Assembly: GCA_947095585.1 (NCBI GenBank)
Contig: OX352761.1
Coordinates: forward strand, 81,657,267 to 81,721,266
Direction of reading: 5' to 3'
Source of the DNA: Nephrocerus scutellatus
Lineage: Eukaryota; Arthropoda; Insecta; Diptera; Pipunculidae
DNA: 64,000 nt
In this document: piece after piece, positions 49,952 to 60,828 of the stretch
Position numbering within the stretch: the first letter of the stretch is position 1
Layout: each line of letters opens with the position of its first letter
Notes under the pieces: generated by a model
What the model was told of the DNA's origin: nothing
Database searches by the model: none
Seen by the model: only the letters and a program-made list of their open reading frames with translations
Position numbers and translations under genes: made by a program

Positions 49952-50184
49952 TTCAGGTGTGAACGCTAACGAATTGCTTATATTAAGGATTGGGGAACTT
50001 TGACTAAGGTTACTACTGAACGCAATGTCTTCTTCGCGGATAGACGTTAAACCTCATGTTCTTTTTTTGGAATAGGGGAGGAAAGACCGAATTTTCTTAT
50101 TCATGTGTAAAATATTTAAAACCTTTACTCACGTTAGTCCCAATAGTATTAGCATTATTATTATGTAGTTGTTCCTTGTTGATT

Positions 50185-50410
50185 TGTTTTAAAGATGTCT
50201 TCACTTTTGTGTTGTTGATGTTTAGTTTTAAAGATGTCTTCACTTTTGTGTTGTTGATGTTTAGTTTTAAAGATGTCTTCAATTTTATGTTGTTGATGTT
50301 TAGTTTTAAAGATGTCTTCACTTTTGTGTTGTTGATGTTTAGTTTTAAAGATGTCTTCACTTTTATGTTGTTGATGTTTAGTTTTAAAGATGTCTTCACT
50401 TTTATGTAAT
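50185..50410 (-). repeat. 39-bp tandem repeat in ErvE leader, six units
   Basis: AAAGATGTCTTC (plus strand) recurs at about 50190, 50229, 50268, 50307, 50346 and 50385, with TTGTTGATGTTTAG between. It lies between primer site and gag, the place where the Gypsy insulator sits in Drosophila. The sequence is not the known Su(Hw) site. Confidence 0.9.
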
Positions 50411-50867
50411 TGGTTTTGTTGATTTGAATCGAAGATGTCTACTTGTTTTCACTTTTATTGTGTGTTGTTCACTATTACTCTTTTTTTTTTTTTTATTTAC
50501 TTATTATGTATATTATGTTTTTCACTTGTTCTTGTTTAGTTTACTTTACTAGTATTTAATTATTTTGTTCTATTATCTTATAATTTTCTAGTTTAAATAA
50601 GTCACTTAATTTATTTTCTTATGTTAGAGTTTATTTATTTCATGTGCTTAACTTATTACGTTCTTATGTTATTTTACTAAGGATTCAACCGGTGTTTCAG
50701 GATCAGAAATCCTTCGGCAAATGATACCACTGCTATCGATATTCCTTCGATATTAGCGAATTTAACAATATGCCTTTGTTAAAACGCTACAGTACCAAAT
50801 TCTTTAATAGCACTGCGTTTCGGTAAACCGCCGAATTACAATTTCACTACTATAGAATACCGACACC

Positions 50868-50885
50868 GGGCTACTCGACTGCGCA
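50868..50885 (-). promoter_or_regulatory. ErvE primer-binding site (tRNA-Ser type, diverged)
   Basis: Minus strand TGCGCAGTCGAGTAGCCC directly follows the LTR. Errantiviruses use TGGCGCAGTCGG-type sites; this one appears to lack one G. Confidence 0.6.
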
Positions 50886-51223
50886 AATTACGTCGTGGAT
50901 ACACAACTTGTTCCACTGAGTGCTAATTTACAACTGCTTTATTTGTTTCTTTTAAAAATGAAAATTGGTTTTACAATCTATTTTACTTAATTGAAAAAAT
51001 TGATATTTTAAATATTTTGCTTAATTAACATTACAGAATTTCTACTTAATTGACATTATTGACTCTTTTATTATTTTGCCTAATTGACATTACAAAAAAT
51101 ATATTTAATTGACAAAATTGATTCTTTTATTAATTTGCTAATTAAGCATTATATGTGTCGCAATTGGGCCGAATGCTTTATGCGGCTTGTGTTGGGTGAG
51201 TGGCCTGTGTGGGGTATGTAACT
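50886..51223 (-). repeat. ErvE 5' LTR, 338 bp
   Basis: It starts AGTTACATACCCC at 51223 and ends CGTAATT. It contains ATTAATTGACA-type direct repeats. Confidence 0.9.
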
Positions 51224-51304
51224 CGGGCGTTCGTGTGCACTATTCCATTGGTTCTCTGTATACTCATGTCGTGCGACCAAATGGGAGCGCGCTCGTGTGT
51301 CATT

Positions 51305-51400
51305 AGCCTTATAGTCGCATCTTAGTCCTAGATTTCGAATTTCATGCGAATCGCTTGAGAAACTGTTTTGTTCCAGAAATTCCAGACCATAATGATCATC
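51305..51400. repeat. Fragment of the 118-bp satellite
   Basis: CTTATAGTCGCATCTTAGTCC through CCAGAAATTCCAGACCATAA, less than one unit, outside the main arrays. Confidence 0.75.
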
Positions 51401-51574
51401 CTTTCATTTCTTCTTTTCAACCACATGCCCCCACATGGCAAACTGGAAAATCTCATGCCAGTCGAATAAATATTTGTTGAAAAACATTTTTAATACATCG
51501 AAAATTTTATATATTTTTGCTTGTACATATGTCGGTTTGTCGTGGAATCTTGCAAACAATTTTTAATCCACTTC

Positions 51575-52045
51575 CCATATTGAAATTTTGCACACATGTG
51601 TTTTTCCGGAGACAACATTTCTATTAAAATTTGAGGCACCTCCGGCCTCCAGGGTCGAGGGGTGCCCTTATAAAATTTTGAAAACTAACCCAATTTTTTT
51701 AAAATTTTATACACATGTGTATCTCCGATGGACAACACTTTTTGTAAAAATTTTGGAGACCCCGGGCCTCGGGGTCATCAAGCCCCAAACAATAATTTAA
51801 AAAAATTAACCCGATTCTTTTTTTCAAATTTTATATACGTGTGTATCTCGGATGGACAAGACCCGACTTTCTTCAAATTTTATACACATGTGTATCTCCG
51901 ATGGACTTTTGTTTTTTGTAAAGTTTTTTGAGTGACCCGTGTGGTGTCCATGTAAATTTTTTAAAAATTAGCCCGATTTTCTTCAAATTTTAAACACTTA
52001 CCTTTCTCCTATTAGAGAATTTACATGAAAAATTTTAATTTTTAT
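51575..52045. repeat. Dispersed ~115-bp tandem repeat, about four units
   Basis: Units with ACACATGTGTATCTCCGATG and CCCGGGCCTC-type stretches, ending in AATTTACATGAAAAATTTTAA. Same family as 42475-43035. Confidence 0.78.
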
Positions 52046-52074
52046 GTTTTGGTTTTTTTATTTATTACTTATTA

Positions 52075-52900
52075 GTAATGTAAAAGGAGTGGTTTTATGC
52101 GATACATGTTGCATCTTCTTCAACATTTCCAAGATTCTGGGTGCAATTTTTGTCAGTGCGATTCTCATGTCAGCTTGAGCGTCTGTTTCTCTGCTTGTTT
52201 TGAATGAGGAGGAGAGCTGAAAATCATTGATGTTATAAATATGAACAAAGAGCAACAAAAACGGAATACCAATTTTTTGCAGCCTTGTGTATGATTTCCC
52301 GCTTTTGATCTGGAATTCCGCGTCCACGTGTATCGTATGTGTCTTTCAGTGTGCGGTCCTTTTTCAAATCGATCATCTGGTAGCTCATTGACGGTGATGG
52401 TGAATGAATTGCGTACCATATTTGTCAGTTCTCACTCACTGCAGTGTAGTTTATAGCGCCGTTTTAGAACAGTCATGTGTTTTAAGCACTTCCTTTAACA
52501 AAATTGATGACTTTAAGGCTACGTTTACAATTGATTTTACTTTATCTAGCAACGTTTTCGAAGCAAGCGCTTGTCGATTAATGATGCAGTGCGTTGTAAT
52601 CACGTTAAGGTTCTTTTTTTTAATCAAGGTATAAAAAGTCCACAAGCTAAGTCTGTGGGATTTCATGCTTATCGAAGTTGTCGCCAATAACTTTGATTAT
52701 GTCAGATTCCTTCGTCGCCCTTTCGACGTTAGCCGAGAGTAGCAAATCTTCCTTCATTACGTTTACTTCAACGCCTATAGCCGCACAAACACGAGAAGCT
52801 GACAACATTTTGGTATTTGAGTTGTCTCATCGCATTGCAATGCAATGCAAATGCAAGTATCGAAAATATTTTATTTTAACAAGAAGATGACTTTCCACGG
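52075..52900 (-). pseudogene. hAT-like (ZBED/SCAND3-type) transposase relic
   Basis: On the minus strand, broken frames show a segment LNVITTHCIINRQALASKTL (52451-52687), like the T-H-C..H-R-x-A-L-x-S-K block of ZBED5/SCAND3-type hAT-derived proteins. It is preceded by ANVERATKESDIIKVIGDNFDKH. The end, QADMRIALTKIAPRILEMLKKMQHVSH (52075-52180), resembles their C-terminus. Many stops and shifts separate the pieces. It could be a transposon relic or a pseudogene of a domesticated copy. Confidence 0.5.
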
Positions 52901-53514
52901 CAGCAGCCATTTTATCAACTCGGCGTTTAATGTTGTTGTCAGATAATATTATTTCTTAATTTCGGCCCCCAACAGAATTCCAGCGGCCTTTATTAAACAA
53001 GGTTTCTCCGTTTTTATGAGATTTTTTTGATTTCGCGATTAAGAGATAAAGTTAGTAGGAATCTAATAGCTTTTTCGTAGTCTGTCCACTCGTTCCTAGC
53101 TTCATGTTTTAAAAACTCTCCAGTTTACTGATGGTACTCTCAATGGGTGTATCTTTTACGGTTATATGGACATGGTCAAATCTCAAAAGTCTTCCCAAGC
53201 TTCAAAAATTCACAATTTAAATTGTGTCCATGACTCTCCTTTACATTCCACATGTCCCCCATGGGAGGCATGCCTTACGGGTTGGGAACGGAATCAAAAT
53301 TCATATTTAAGCTTTTTACCTAAGTTGTGAGGAGCCAGATGATTTTGACGGAAATCTGACAGCCGGAAGAGACAGTTCACTTAGACAGTTTTTTGAGTTC
53401 TTGCAAATAACTCAAAAAGTATAGTACTCAGGAGAAAAAGAAAAAGAGAGAAAAAAAAGAAAAAAGTGCAAAAGAAATTTTAGCAAAAAAAAAATTAAAA
53501 ATAAAATAACCCAT
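52901..53514. other. No recognisable feature
   Basis: AT-rich sequence with no open frame of interest and no clear repeat. An A-rich stretch lies at 53430-53510. Confidence 0.5.
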
Positions 53515-53760
53515 AAAAATTAAAATTTTTCATGTAAATTCTCTAATAGGAGATACAAATTAAGTATTTAAAATTTGAAGGAAATCGGTCTAATTTTTAA
53601 AAAATGTTCATGGGCCCCACTCGGCCGATTACTCCAAAAATTTTGTAAAAGTTTTGTCCATCGGTTCACTACAAAAAATTTTACAAACAGTTTTGTCGAT
53701 AGGAGATACACATGTGTATAAAATTTGAATAAAATCGGGTCCTGTGACCGGCGACCACAT
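53515..53760 (-). repeat. Dispersed ~115-bp tandem repeat, inverted orientation, two units
   Basis: This is the reverse complement of the family at 42475-43035: AATTAAAATTTTTCATGTAAA first, then GAAATCGG and ACACATGTGTATAAAATTTG. Confidence 0.72.
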
Positions 53761-54488
53761 AAATAAAATGCCTAAAAGCGTACATCGTTTTCGACCCTAC
53801 TTCGACTTAGTGCCTCACAAAGTGGAAAATAAAAGAATACAAAAAATCAACGATATGCATTCTTTAAAACACACTTGGTGCATGAAATAAAAGAATACAA
53901 AAATCCAAAATATGCATTCTTTAATAGCACACTCGATGCATGAGAACAAAAAAAATAAACAACATGTCCAATACCATAATATATGACTAGGGGTCGTTCG
54001 CCTATGGCAATAAATATGCAACCTAAGCATCATGGGCAAACGAGCGCTGATCGCTTAGAACGTTAATTACCCTTTCCATGCATAGAGCTGAGTAAGCGGC
54101 GTATGGAAATGAACTAATGAGGTCGTTCGCTTGTGGAATAAATATGTCAACGCATCAGCACAGGCGAGCGAACCCAAAAACACTTTACGCAGTCGGTCAT
54201 ATATTACATACGTACATACATACACTATGCTGATAAAGCGATATTACGTAAAATATGAATATCGATGAGTAAGCATTCCAAAGTCGAATAATTTTTGTAT
54301 AATAGAAAGGAACATTTACTGAATAAAATCACTTTTTTTAAGTTTAGCTTTAAACTAAAGCATTGAGTTTTTAATTTCAAAAGCCTTCGAAACCATTCGA
54401 TATTCTGACACCCTAGAGAGCTCCAACTTTTGGGTTCACGTTTATATGGCAACACGCCTGACGAGGAAAGTAACCCACCAATATTACA

Positions 54489-54506
54489 TGGCGATCCTGC
54501 CAGGAG
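54489..54506 (+). promoter_or_regulatory. GypF primer-binding site, tRNA-Arg
   Basis: TGGCGATCCTGCCAGGAG is the exact complement of the last 18 bases of fly tRNA-Arg (ACG/UCG) with CCA, as I recall that sequence. tRNA-Arg priming is characteristic of 412/mdg1 elements. Confidence 0.8.
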
Positions 54507-54699
54507 TTTCTTTATAAAAATAAAAGGGAAAAAAAAGAAGATAAAAATTTTCTTTTGAAAATCCTACATAAATCCTGCCAATCTTCTATTTTTCTTTTCC
54601 ATATAAAAAAAAATTAAATTTTTTTCTTTTGAAAAATACAGAATAAATAATTTTCATCGTCGCTGATCTACGAATATTTTTTTTTAATATCAGACGAAA

Positions 54700-55255
54700 A
54701 ACGGCAGCAGCAATTGGACTTAGCAGCGCGCTATATCCAAGAAGCCAAAGCTCTGCTCCACATAGAAGTTCTACTAGAGCAATAGAAAGTGGGACCAAAG
54801 CCCCTTTCAATAGAAGAGTACCGGAAGCGGCAAAAACCAAGACGAACAGCAGTCGACGCTACAACAATACCAACCAGAAGTAGACGGGGAGGCGAGCGTA
54901 TAAAAGAAAAACTACAACTAATAGAACTCAAAAGATTGGCGAACATTCCGAGAACCAGCCAAAGAAGTCCAGGGAGGAGTTCCTGCGCCAACTGAAGGTT
55001 TTAAGGAAAATCGTCTGTTTCAAAAAGAACGAAAAAAAGAAGCAGACAAATTTGGAGGTCCTACAATCTTTTCAACGCCGTAGTTGAGAAAAGCAAATTA
55101 CTAACAAATGGACAACAACCATGCCAGCGACAGGGACACTGACGAATTTATATTAGAAGACGTCATTCGGCAGTATAAAACGAGTCCGAAGTAGACCGGT
55201 TCCCACATCTGGTAGAACTGTTCGAACTCATCGACAATTGGAAGATAGACGATGA
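54700..55255 (+). pseudogene. GypF ORF1, basic protein remnant
   Basis: The open part 54789-54995 encodes KPLSIEEYRKRQKPRR and RRGGERIKEKLQLIELKRL, basic and helical. A shift follows, then EEFLRQLKVLRKIVCFKK and an acidic end with several stops. The KPLSIEEYR opening resembles the first ORF of 412-type elements. Its function is unclear. Confidence 0.55.
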
Positions 55256-55655
55256 CGATTAATCAATAGTAAACTAATTTTATTTTTTAGAAAAAAAAAT
55301 AAAAAAAAATTGTTCTCTCTTTTTCCCTAATATAAAATTTTATATTTTTTTCGAAATTAAACATTTCTACTAAAATGGAAAAAAACCCAGTCAAAGGTTT
55401 AAGAGGTCATTGTAAATAACAATGGACCTCAAACTAATAAAAACTACGAAACAATGAATTATGGAATAGACATAGTCACAATTATATTAGTATTAATAAA
55501 AATTCTAGGTTTTAATTATATCTGTAGAATAATAAACAGGAAGGTAATCAACGTCATAAAAAAGAGATTATAAAACAGAATGTGATAGGAAGGCGGTTTT
55601 CAGTATAATGAGTAATTAAATTTAATAACGCAAAAAAATTGTTTTTCTCTCTATT

Positions 55656-56950
55656 ATGGAAGAGCTCGATTCTTTTATGGAAGATCATTACACCATCGTG
55701 AAAAATCTAAGAAAGGAGGGAATCAGGTGAAAGAAAGTAAGAACAAGTTCATGAAATTTTTAGACAGGCACAAACTATAGCAAAACGTCTAGAAGAAACC
55801 ATACCTAAAAAAAAGAACTTCAAACCCTATATGAAAAATTACACAGATATAAGATAGAAGCAATAGACAGAATCGAAAAAAGTATAATACAGGAAATAAG
55901 AACAAAAGACACAAAACATACACAAACACTAACGAACACAAGCAAAATGACGAACGAATTCAGTTTTAGTTTCGCTCAGAAGCTACCAACACTTACGTGT
56001 GAAGAGGAAGGCAAAAGACTGGAGAACATTAGACACTTTCTAAACAGTATAGAATTCTATTACGACACACTTTCCCCAACCGCAAAACAAATGTTAATAA
56101 AATTCCTACTAAAATGCATAATCCAAGCAGGGCACTTACCGAGTTGGGAAGCCAAAAACCAGAAGATTTTGCAGAACTAAAAAAATATCTTACGGAAAAA
56201 TGCCGACCAAAGGAAACCATAGAGCTTATACAAACAAAACTAAGTAGGACTCATCAGGGAAACCGACCTACACGAGAATTCGTAACTGACATTGAGACAC
56301 TAGTAATGAAAATGACAAAACTAGAAGTTGCTTGCCATGGTGAAATCACCCGAGCAACATTGACCGATTTGCTGCGGTCGTAGAGGATTAGCATTCCTGA
56401 AAAAGGGGGTAAATGACAGACTACGTATTATACTCGACAGCTCAAGACACACGACTTTTCAAGAAGCGGCATAACATTTACAGGAAATAGACCAAGGGTC
56501 AACAAATTCCACAGTGAACTATTTCAATGAGTGGTCACCAAGCACACAAAGACTGGTAAACAACAATAACCAAAACTTTAGAGGACAGAACTTTAGAGAA
56601 CAAAACTTTAGAGGACAGAACTTTAGAGGAAACAACTATAGAGAACAAAACTTCAGAGGACAAAATTCTAGAGGACGTGAAGGCAATAACATATCTAACA
56701 ATTACAACTCCAACCAAAGTAGCAATAATAGATTAATCCCACAGAACAATTCTGGTAACCGCTATAGATCAAGCTACCAAAATACCGACAGTGTTACGAA
56801 AATCAGAACTATGTCCCGAATAGCGATAGATATCACTCTAATTATAATAATAGCAGGACAAACAATGGTAACCCAACTAGCGACCCAAGGGTGAGGGCAT
56901 TGGGAAACGAACAACCCACCGAAGGACAGCCAACCCTTCGGAGGGGAGTC
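55656..56950 (+). pseudogene. gag: GypF gag
   Basis: Frames from 55656 on show gag in pieces. The capsid-like part is 55947-56180 (LPTLTCEEEGKRLENIRHFLNSIEFYYDTL), continuing after a shift in 56114-56383 (FAELKKYLTEKCRPKETIELIQTKLSRTHQG). Stops follow at 56381 and 56472. The C-terminus (56514-56894) has at least six NFRGQ/NFREQ repeats encoded by direct DNA repeats (56565-56680), an RNA-binding RG-type tail in place of knuckles. Non-functional. Confidence 0.75.
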
Positions 56951-56979
56951 TATAAATCCCAATATACTAAGTACCATAT

Positions 56980-57440
56980 TCACGACGGGGATTGAAAACG
57001 GCCTTAACGTACAAATAAAATTAAAACATAACAAAGTCATACGATGCTTACTAGACACCGGCGCATCAATTTGCTTAATAAAAAGTTCCGCAGTTGAGGG
57101 AATTATACCAATAGAAGACAGCTATAGTAGCACCATTTTAGGTTTAGCAGGAAATCTACGTTCCAAGGGCACTCCTGTACAAGCACCTTACACTTCGGAC
57201 AGAACAGCATACCGTACGAATTCCATGTATACTACCCGATTTCTTCCCGATACCCGTCGATGGTATTATTGGAGCAAACTTCTTAATGGAGTTTGGTGCG
57301 ATAATTGACGTAGAAACCCTACATTTAATTTTAAAAATTAATAATAGACAACTTTCTGTACCGATATTTGTACAACATCCTTTAGAGGATCCTTTGTGCA
57401 AAGGTGTTTACATGGCTGGATCTATATCTACGGCCATATA
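56980..57440 (+). pseudogene. GypF protease
   Basis: CLLDTGASICLIKSSAV is the retropepsin active site (about 57043-57090). A shift near 57180-57240 leads to the second block FPIPVDGIIGANFLMEFGAIID, then a stop at 57438. RT does not follow. Confidence 0.78.
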
Positions 57441-57504
57441 AGGGAAAATTCTCAACACTCGCGAAACTGCTGTAAACCTTAAATGGGCAGAACCACCATC
57501 GTTC

Positions 57505-57710
57505 CCAGCGTAAACGATTTTCTTCAAATTTAATACGCATGTGTGTCTCCGATGGACCTCACTTTTTGTAAAAATTGGAAGTGATCGGGCACTGGGGTCG
57601 GGGGGCACCCATACAAATTTTATAAAAAAAGTACCCGTTTTTCTTAAAATTTTATACGCACGTGTATCTCCGATGGACCACACTTTTTATAAAAATTTTG
57701 GCGTGATCGG
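57505..57710. repeat. Dispersed ~115-bp tandem repeat, two units
   Basis: GATTTTCTTCAAATTTAATACGC, GTGTGTCTCCGATGGACCTCAC and CGGGCACTGGGGTCGG repeat once. Same family as 42475-43035. Confidence 0.78.
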
Positions 57711-58069
57711 TAGAGTAGTGAAGATAATGACTACTTTCGAGGGTAGGTAGGAAATAGTCACTTTTGTCTATGGTCGTGTGTAAATAATATTTACCATTTC
57801 AGGTCAGTTCAATTCAACGAACTTAATAAAATAAGGTAATGAAGTCGAAGTGATCGAATTTAAAAATTATGTGTTTAGCTCAGTTTCAAATTCACAGTTC
57901 CAGTTGATTATAAAAACTTTGCACCGAACCATTCAAGAATTCCGTTGTTTCAAATAGATGAAATTAATAAAAGTTCCTGAGATGAAATGGAAGCTCTAAT
58001 GGAGCATTTGCTTCCGAAGGGATGCAAAATCAATGTGTTACGCTCTGGTAACTTGCACACTAAATTTTA
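57711..58069. other. No recognisable feature
   Basis: Unique-looking AT-rich sequence between the repeat and the BelG LTR. No open frame or motif found. Confidence 0.5.
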
Positions 58070-58909
58070 TGTTAACAACACCTTTGTTTTTGACCTTTTA
58101 TCGTTGTGTAGATTTCTTTTATTTTTTAAATACTAATCTGTCTTTACAAAAACCGCAAATTACTCAAAACATTTAAATTTAACATAGATTACAAAAACGC
58201 AAAATTATTCTATCAATCAATATTATACTTTATAAAGAAAAGTCTATATTCTACTGCTCTGGCTGCGAAAGACGACGACTGCTGCTGTTGATGTTCGTAC
58301 AACGACTCGCCAACCACCATCAACTTGAATGTGAGGAAAACTTCTCACCACCAGTCCCACACGTTCCACAACCGCAATCTCACCAAGACCTTGTACCAGG
58401 TCATTGCTTTCCATAGCTCGTTCAGTAAGTATGCGCCGCCAAGAATTCCGATGACGGTTGCAACAATGTAAATTTTGTCCATGTCGACGAATTCTAATTC
58501 ATTTCGTCGTTGTGGTCCCTTCTTTTAAGCATAAACAAATAGGGCAACGAGCGAAGATGAAATCTGATCAGTTCTTTGTGCTATACGTAGTTACAAAGTG
58601 ATTACGCAGCAAACTGACCAGAACTTAACTGCCTGCAACAATGTTGTGCTTCGCATAGCGGCAACACGATCATCTAGCACAATTGACTCACCGCCTCATA
58701 TTGTTGTGTTACAGAGTTGCAGCACACAGCGACGCAGCACAATCAAACAAATATACGAGGATTTGATTCTTTTCTTTGTTGACGATTAATTATGATAATC
58801 TGATATATGGGACTGGTGGACTGCGGCGATTTGACGTTGTTTCTTTTTCCATCCGATGATTCATGTGGTGTTGTAGGGTAGCCAAATTTTCATGTTGCAA
58901 ATCGCAACA
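58070..58909 (-). repeat. BelG 3' LTR, about 840 bp
   Basis: It starts TGTTGCGATTTGC at 58909 right after the polypurine tract. I place the end at GTTGTTAACA (58070), giving TG..CA; the end is less certain because the 5' LTR is outside the window. Confidence 0.7.
58345..58482 (-). CDS. 45-codon membrane-peptide ORF inside BelG LTR
   Basis: Minus strand ATG at 58482 to TGA at 58345. Residues 4-20 (IYIVATVIGILGGAYLL) form a hydrophobic span, followed by a basic, tryptophan-rich tail ending WNVWDWW. The frame is short and may be chance, but composition and start context (GTCGACATGG) are gene-like. Function unknown. Confidence 0.4.
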   Translation of the reverse strand: MDKIYIVATVIGILGGAYLLNELWKAMTWYKVLVRLRLWNVWDWW

Positions 58910-58927
58910 TCCTCCCCCCTCTCGACC
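58910..58927 (-). promoter_or_regulatory. BelG polypurine tract
   Basis: Minus strand GAGAGGGGGGAGGA directly precedes the LTR start TGTTGCG. Confidence 0.85.
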
Positions 58928-59072
58928 GCGAGTGTTTCGATGGTGAACATGAAAGAATCGGAAAGACAAAAAATACAAGTGCGTTGGATGTTGTTGGAAC
59001 AAATTCTTTTTAAACAATAAGATTATATATATAGATCTACAACTAAATTAAAAATCTCTGAATAGTATAGGG

Positions 59073-60666
59073 TTAGTTTTCGATTGGTAATTTACTTATT
59101 TTCGCAATCGGCCGGACGTAGGTCCTCTTGGCCGTCTTGACTGAGACTACGCGTATGAGGCCATCCGCTCCAGGTTTTGTGTCAATGATCCGCCCCAACG
59201 GCCATAATGTGGGTGGAGACTGCTCATCTTTTATCAATACTAGCTCGCCAATCTTTAGATTTGTTGAGGGAGTCAGCCACTTAGGTCTTTGCTGAAGTCG
59301 TGCTAGATATTCCGTTTTCCAAATCTTCCAAAAGTTCTGCATTGTTTTTTGCATCAGTTGCCAACGAGTTAATGAGTTTTCTTTAAATTCCGTTAAATCT
59401 CTCTCTGGCATTGTATTAAGTGCTGACCCAATAAGAAAGTGTCCGGGTGACAAAACATTCAAATCATCACAATCCTCTGAGAGTGCACATAATGGTCGTG
59501 AATTAATGCGTCAAAATGGTGCATAACTCCTCGAATGTGAACGTATAGTTTCCCATTATTCGATGTAGATGGAATTTTATAGATTTCACTCCAGCCTCCC
59601 ACAACCCACCAAAGTGCGGTGCTGCCGGCGGGTTAAAATGCCATGTGGTACCGTTTGCAATGAGTTGATCGTGAATTTCCGCGTTCCATTGCTTCGTTAA
59701 CTGCTTCAACTCGGACGTCATTATGTTCGTGGCTCCCACGAAATTTGTTCCGCAATCACTAAACATGTTTGCACAAATACCTCTTCGTGCTACAAATCGT
59801 TTGAAAGCCGCTAGGAAAGCAGTAGCGCTGTAATCACTCACCAGTTCAATGTGAATGGCTTTGGTGCAAAAACAGATAAAAATGGAAATATATGCCTTTG
59901 TTACCTTGTTGCATCTTCCCTTCCATGCCTTGACCTGAATTGGCCCTGCGAAATCAACGCCGGTATCATGAAATGGCCGGGTCAGCTGTACCCTTTCGTT
60001 AGGCAATTGACCCATCTGTTGCTGTTCAAGGATTGGTTGGTTCCTGAAGCAGGCTATGCAGTCATGAATGCACCTTTTAACTCCATTTTTCATTCTTAAA
60101 ATCCAAAATCTAGTCCGAAGATAAGCCATCATTTGTTGTTGCCCTCCGTGTATGGTTCGCATGTGGGCATATTTAATTAGCAATGAAGTGAAAACCCCGG
60201 TTGCAGGTAATACGATTGGATGCTTTTGGTCATACGACAGATCAGCGTTCTCAAGTCGGCCCCCCACACGCAACAGACCCTTTTGATCCAAGAAGGGACC
60301 TAATCGTTTCAATGTGCTCTTCGGATCTAGCATTTTCTTATTGTTTAGCTGTTTCACGTCTTCCTCAAAATGTTCAAATTGAACGATTTTTATAAGTCGA
60401 AACATTGCTTCTTCAATTTCTTCAATTTTTAGCTTGCCAGCGAGATTTGGGAGTTTCTTCCGACAATTACTTGAAAATCGAATGCAATATGAGGTGACTC
60501 TAAATAGCCGTTGTAAGGATGAAAATCGATCCATTAACGAATTATCCTTGGTGCCTTGGATGTACATGCAGACCGAAAATAAAGTTTGTCTATCATTGTT
60601 TTCACTAAATTGATCGACACGAGATTTTTCTATGCCTTTTCCTAAAAGAGCCTTTTTTGTACCCAT
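59073..60666 (-). pseudogene. BelG integrase with DUF5641 C-terminus
   Basis: From 60666: the H..C..C zinc segment (GVKRCIHDCIACFRNQ), then the core TGVDFAGPIQVK (first D), MFSDCGTNFVGA (second D) and HFGGLWEAGVKSIK (glutamate). The frame ends at 59503 after CTILTH. A shift near 59500 leads to 59073-59462, the DUF5641 tail of BEL elements (LSPGHFLIGSALNTMPE, LVLIKDEQSPPTLWPLGRI). All catalytic acids are present; the shift separates the tail. The upstream link to RNase H has one stop at about 60827. Confidence 0.88.
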
Positions 60667-60828
60667 ATCTGTGTCCTTGACTTCTTGTTCAGCATACCTT
60701 TGAATATCGAAGTTTTCAAGAAATGAGGGGCCGTTCCACCACTGCCGGCATTCAATTAGTTGATTTGGGAAGACTCCTATAGAAGCAATATCAGCTGAAT
60801 TCTCCTTTGATGGAACATACCTCCAATT

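Larger units (their letters stand above)
43238..51223 (-). mobile_element. ErvE: full-length errantivirus-type Gypsy element with env
   Basis: LTRs at 50886-51223 (5') and 43238-43596 (3') start AGTTAC and end GTAATT in element sense. CGGG flanks both outer ends (43234-43237, 51224-51227), a 4-bp target duplication. Between them are primer site, leader repeats, gag, pro, RT, RNase H, IN, env and polypurine tract. Several shifts and one stop interrupt the genes. The layout is that of insect errantiviruses (Gypsy, 17.6, ZAM). It is an old, defective copy. Confidence 0.92.
54489..57440 (+). mobile_element. GypF: 412/mdg1-like Gypsy relic (LTR end, ORF1, gag, protease)
   Basis: A perfect tRNA-Arg primer site follows ...ATATTACA, marking the end of a 5' LTR that extends left of 54489 (5' limit not found, at most about 53960). 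Then come a basic ORF1, a decayed gag and a protease. The element stops near 57440, before RT, where the dispersed repeat begins. No 3' LTR is seen. Confidence 0.75.

Noticed and set aside
50056..50409. 117-codon plus-strand hydrophobic ORF
   Set aside because: It reads through the 39-bp leader repeats antisense to ErvE; the 13-residue periodicity comes from the DNA repeat.
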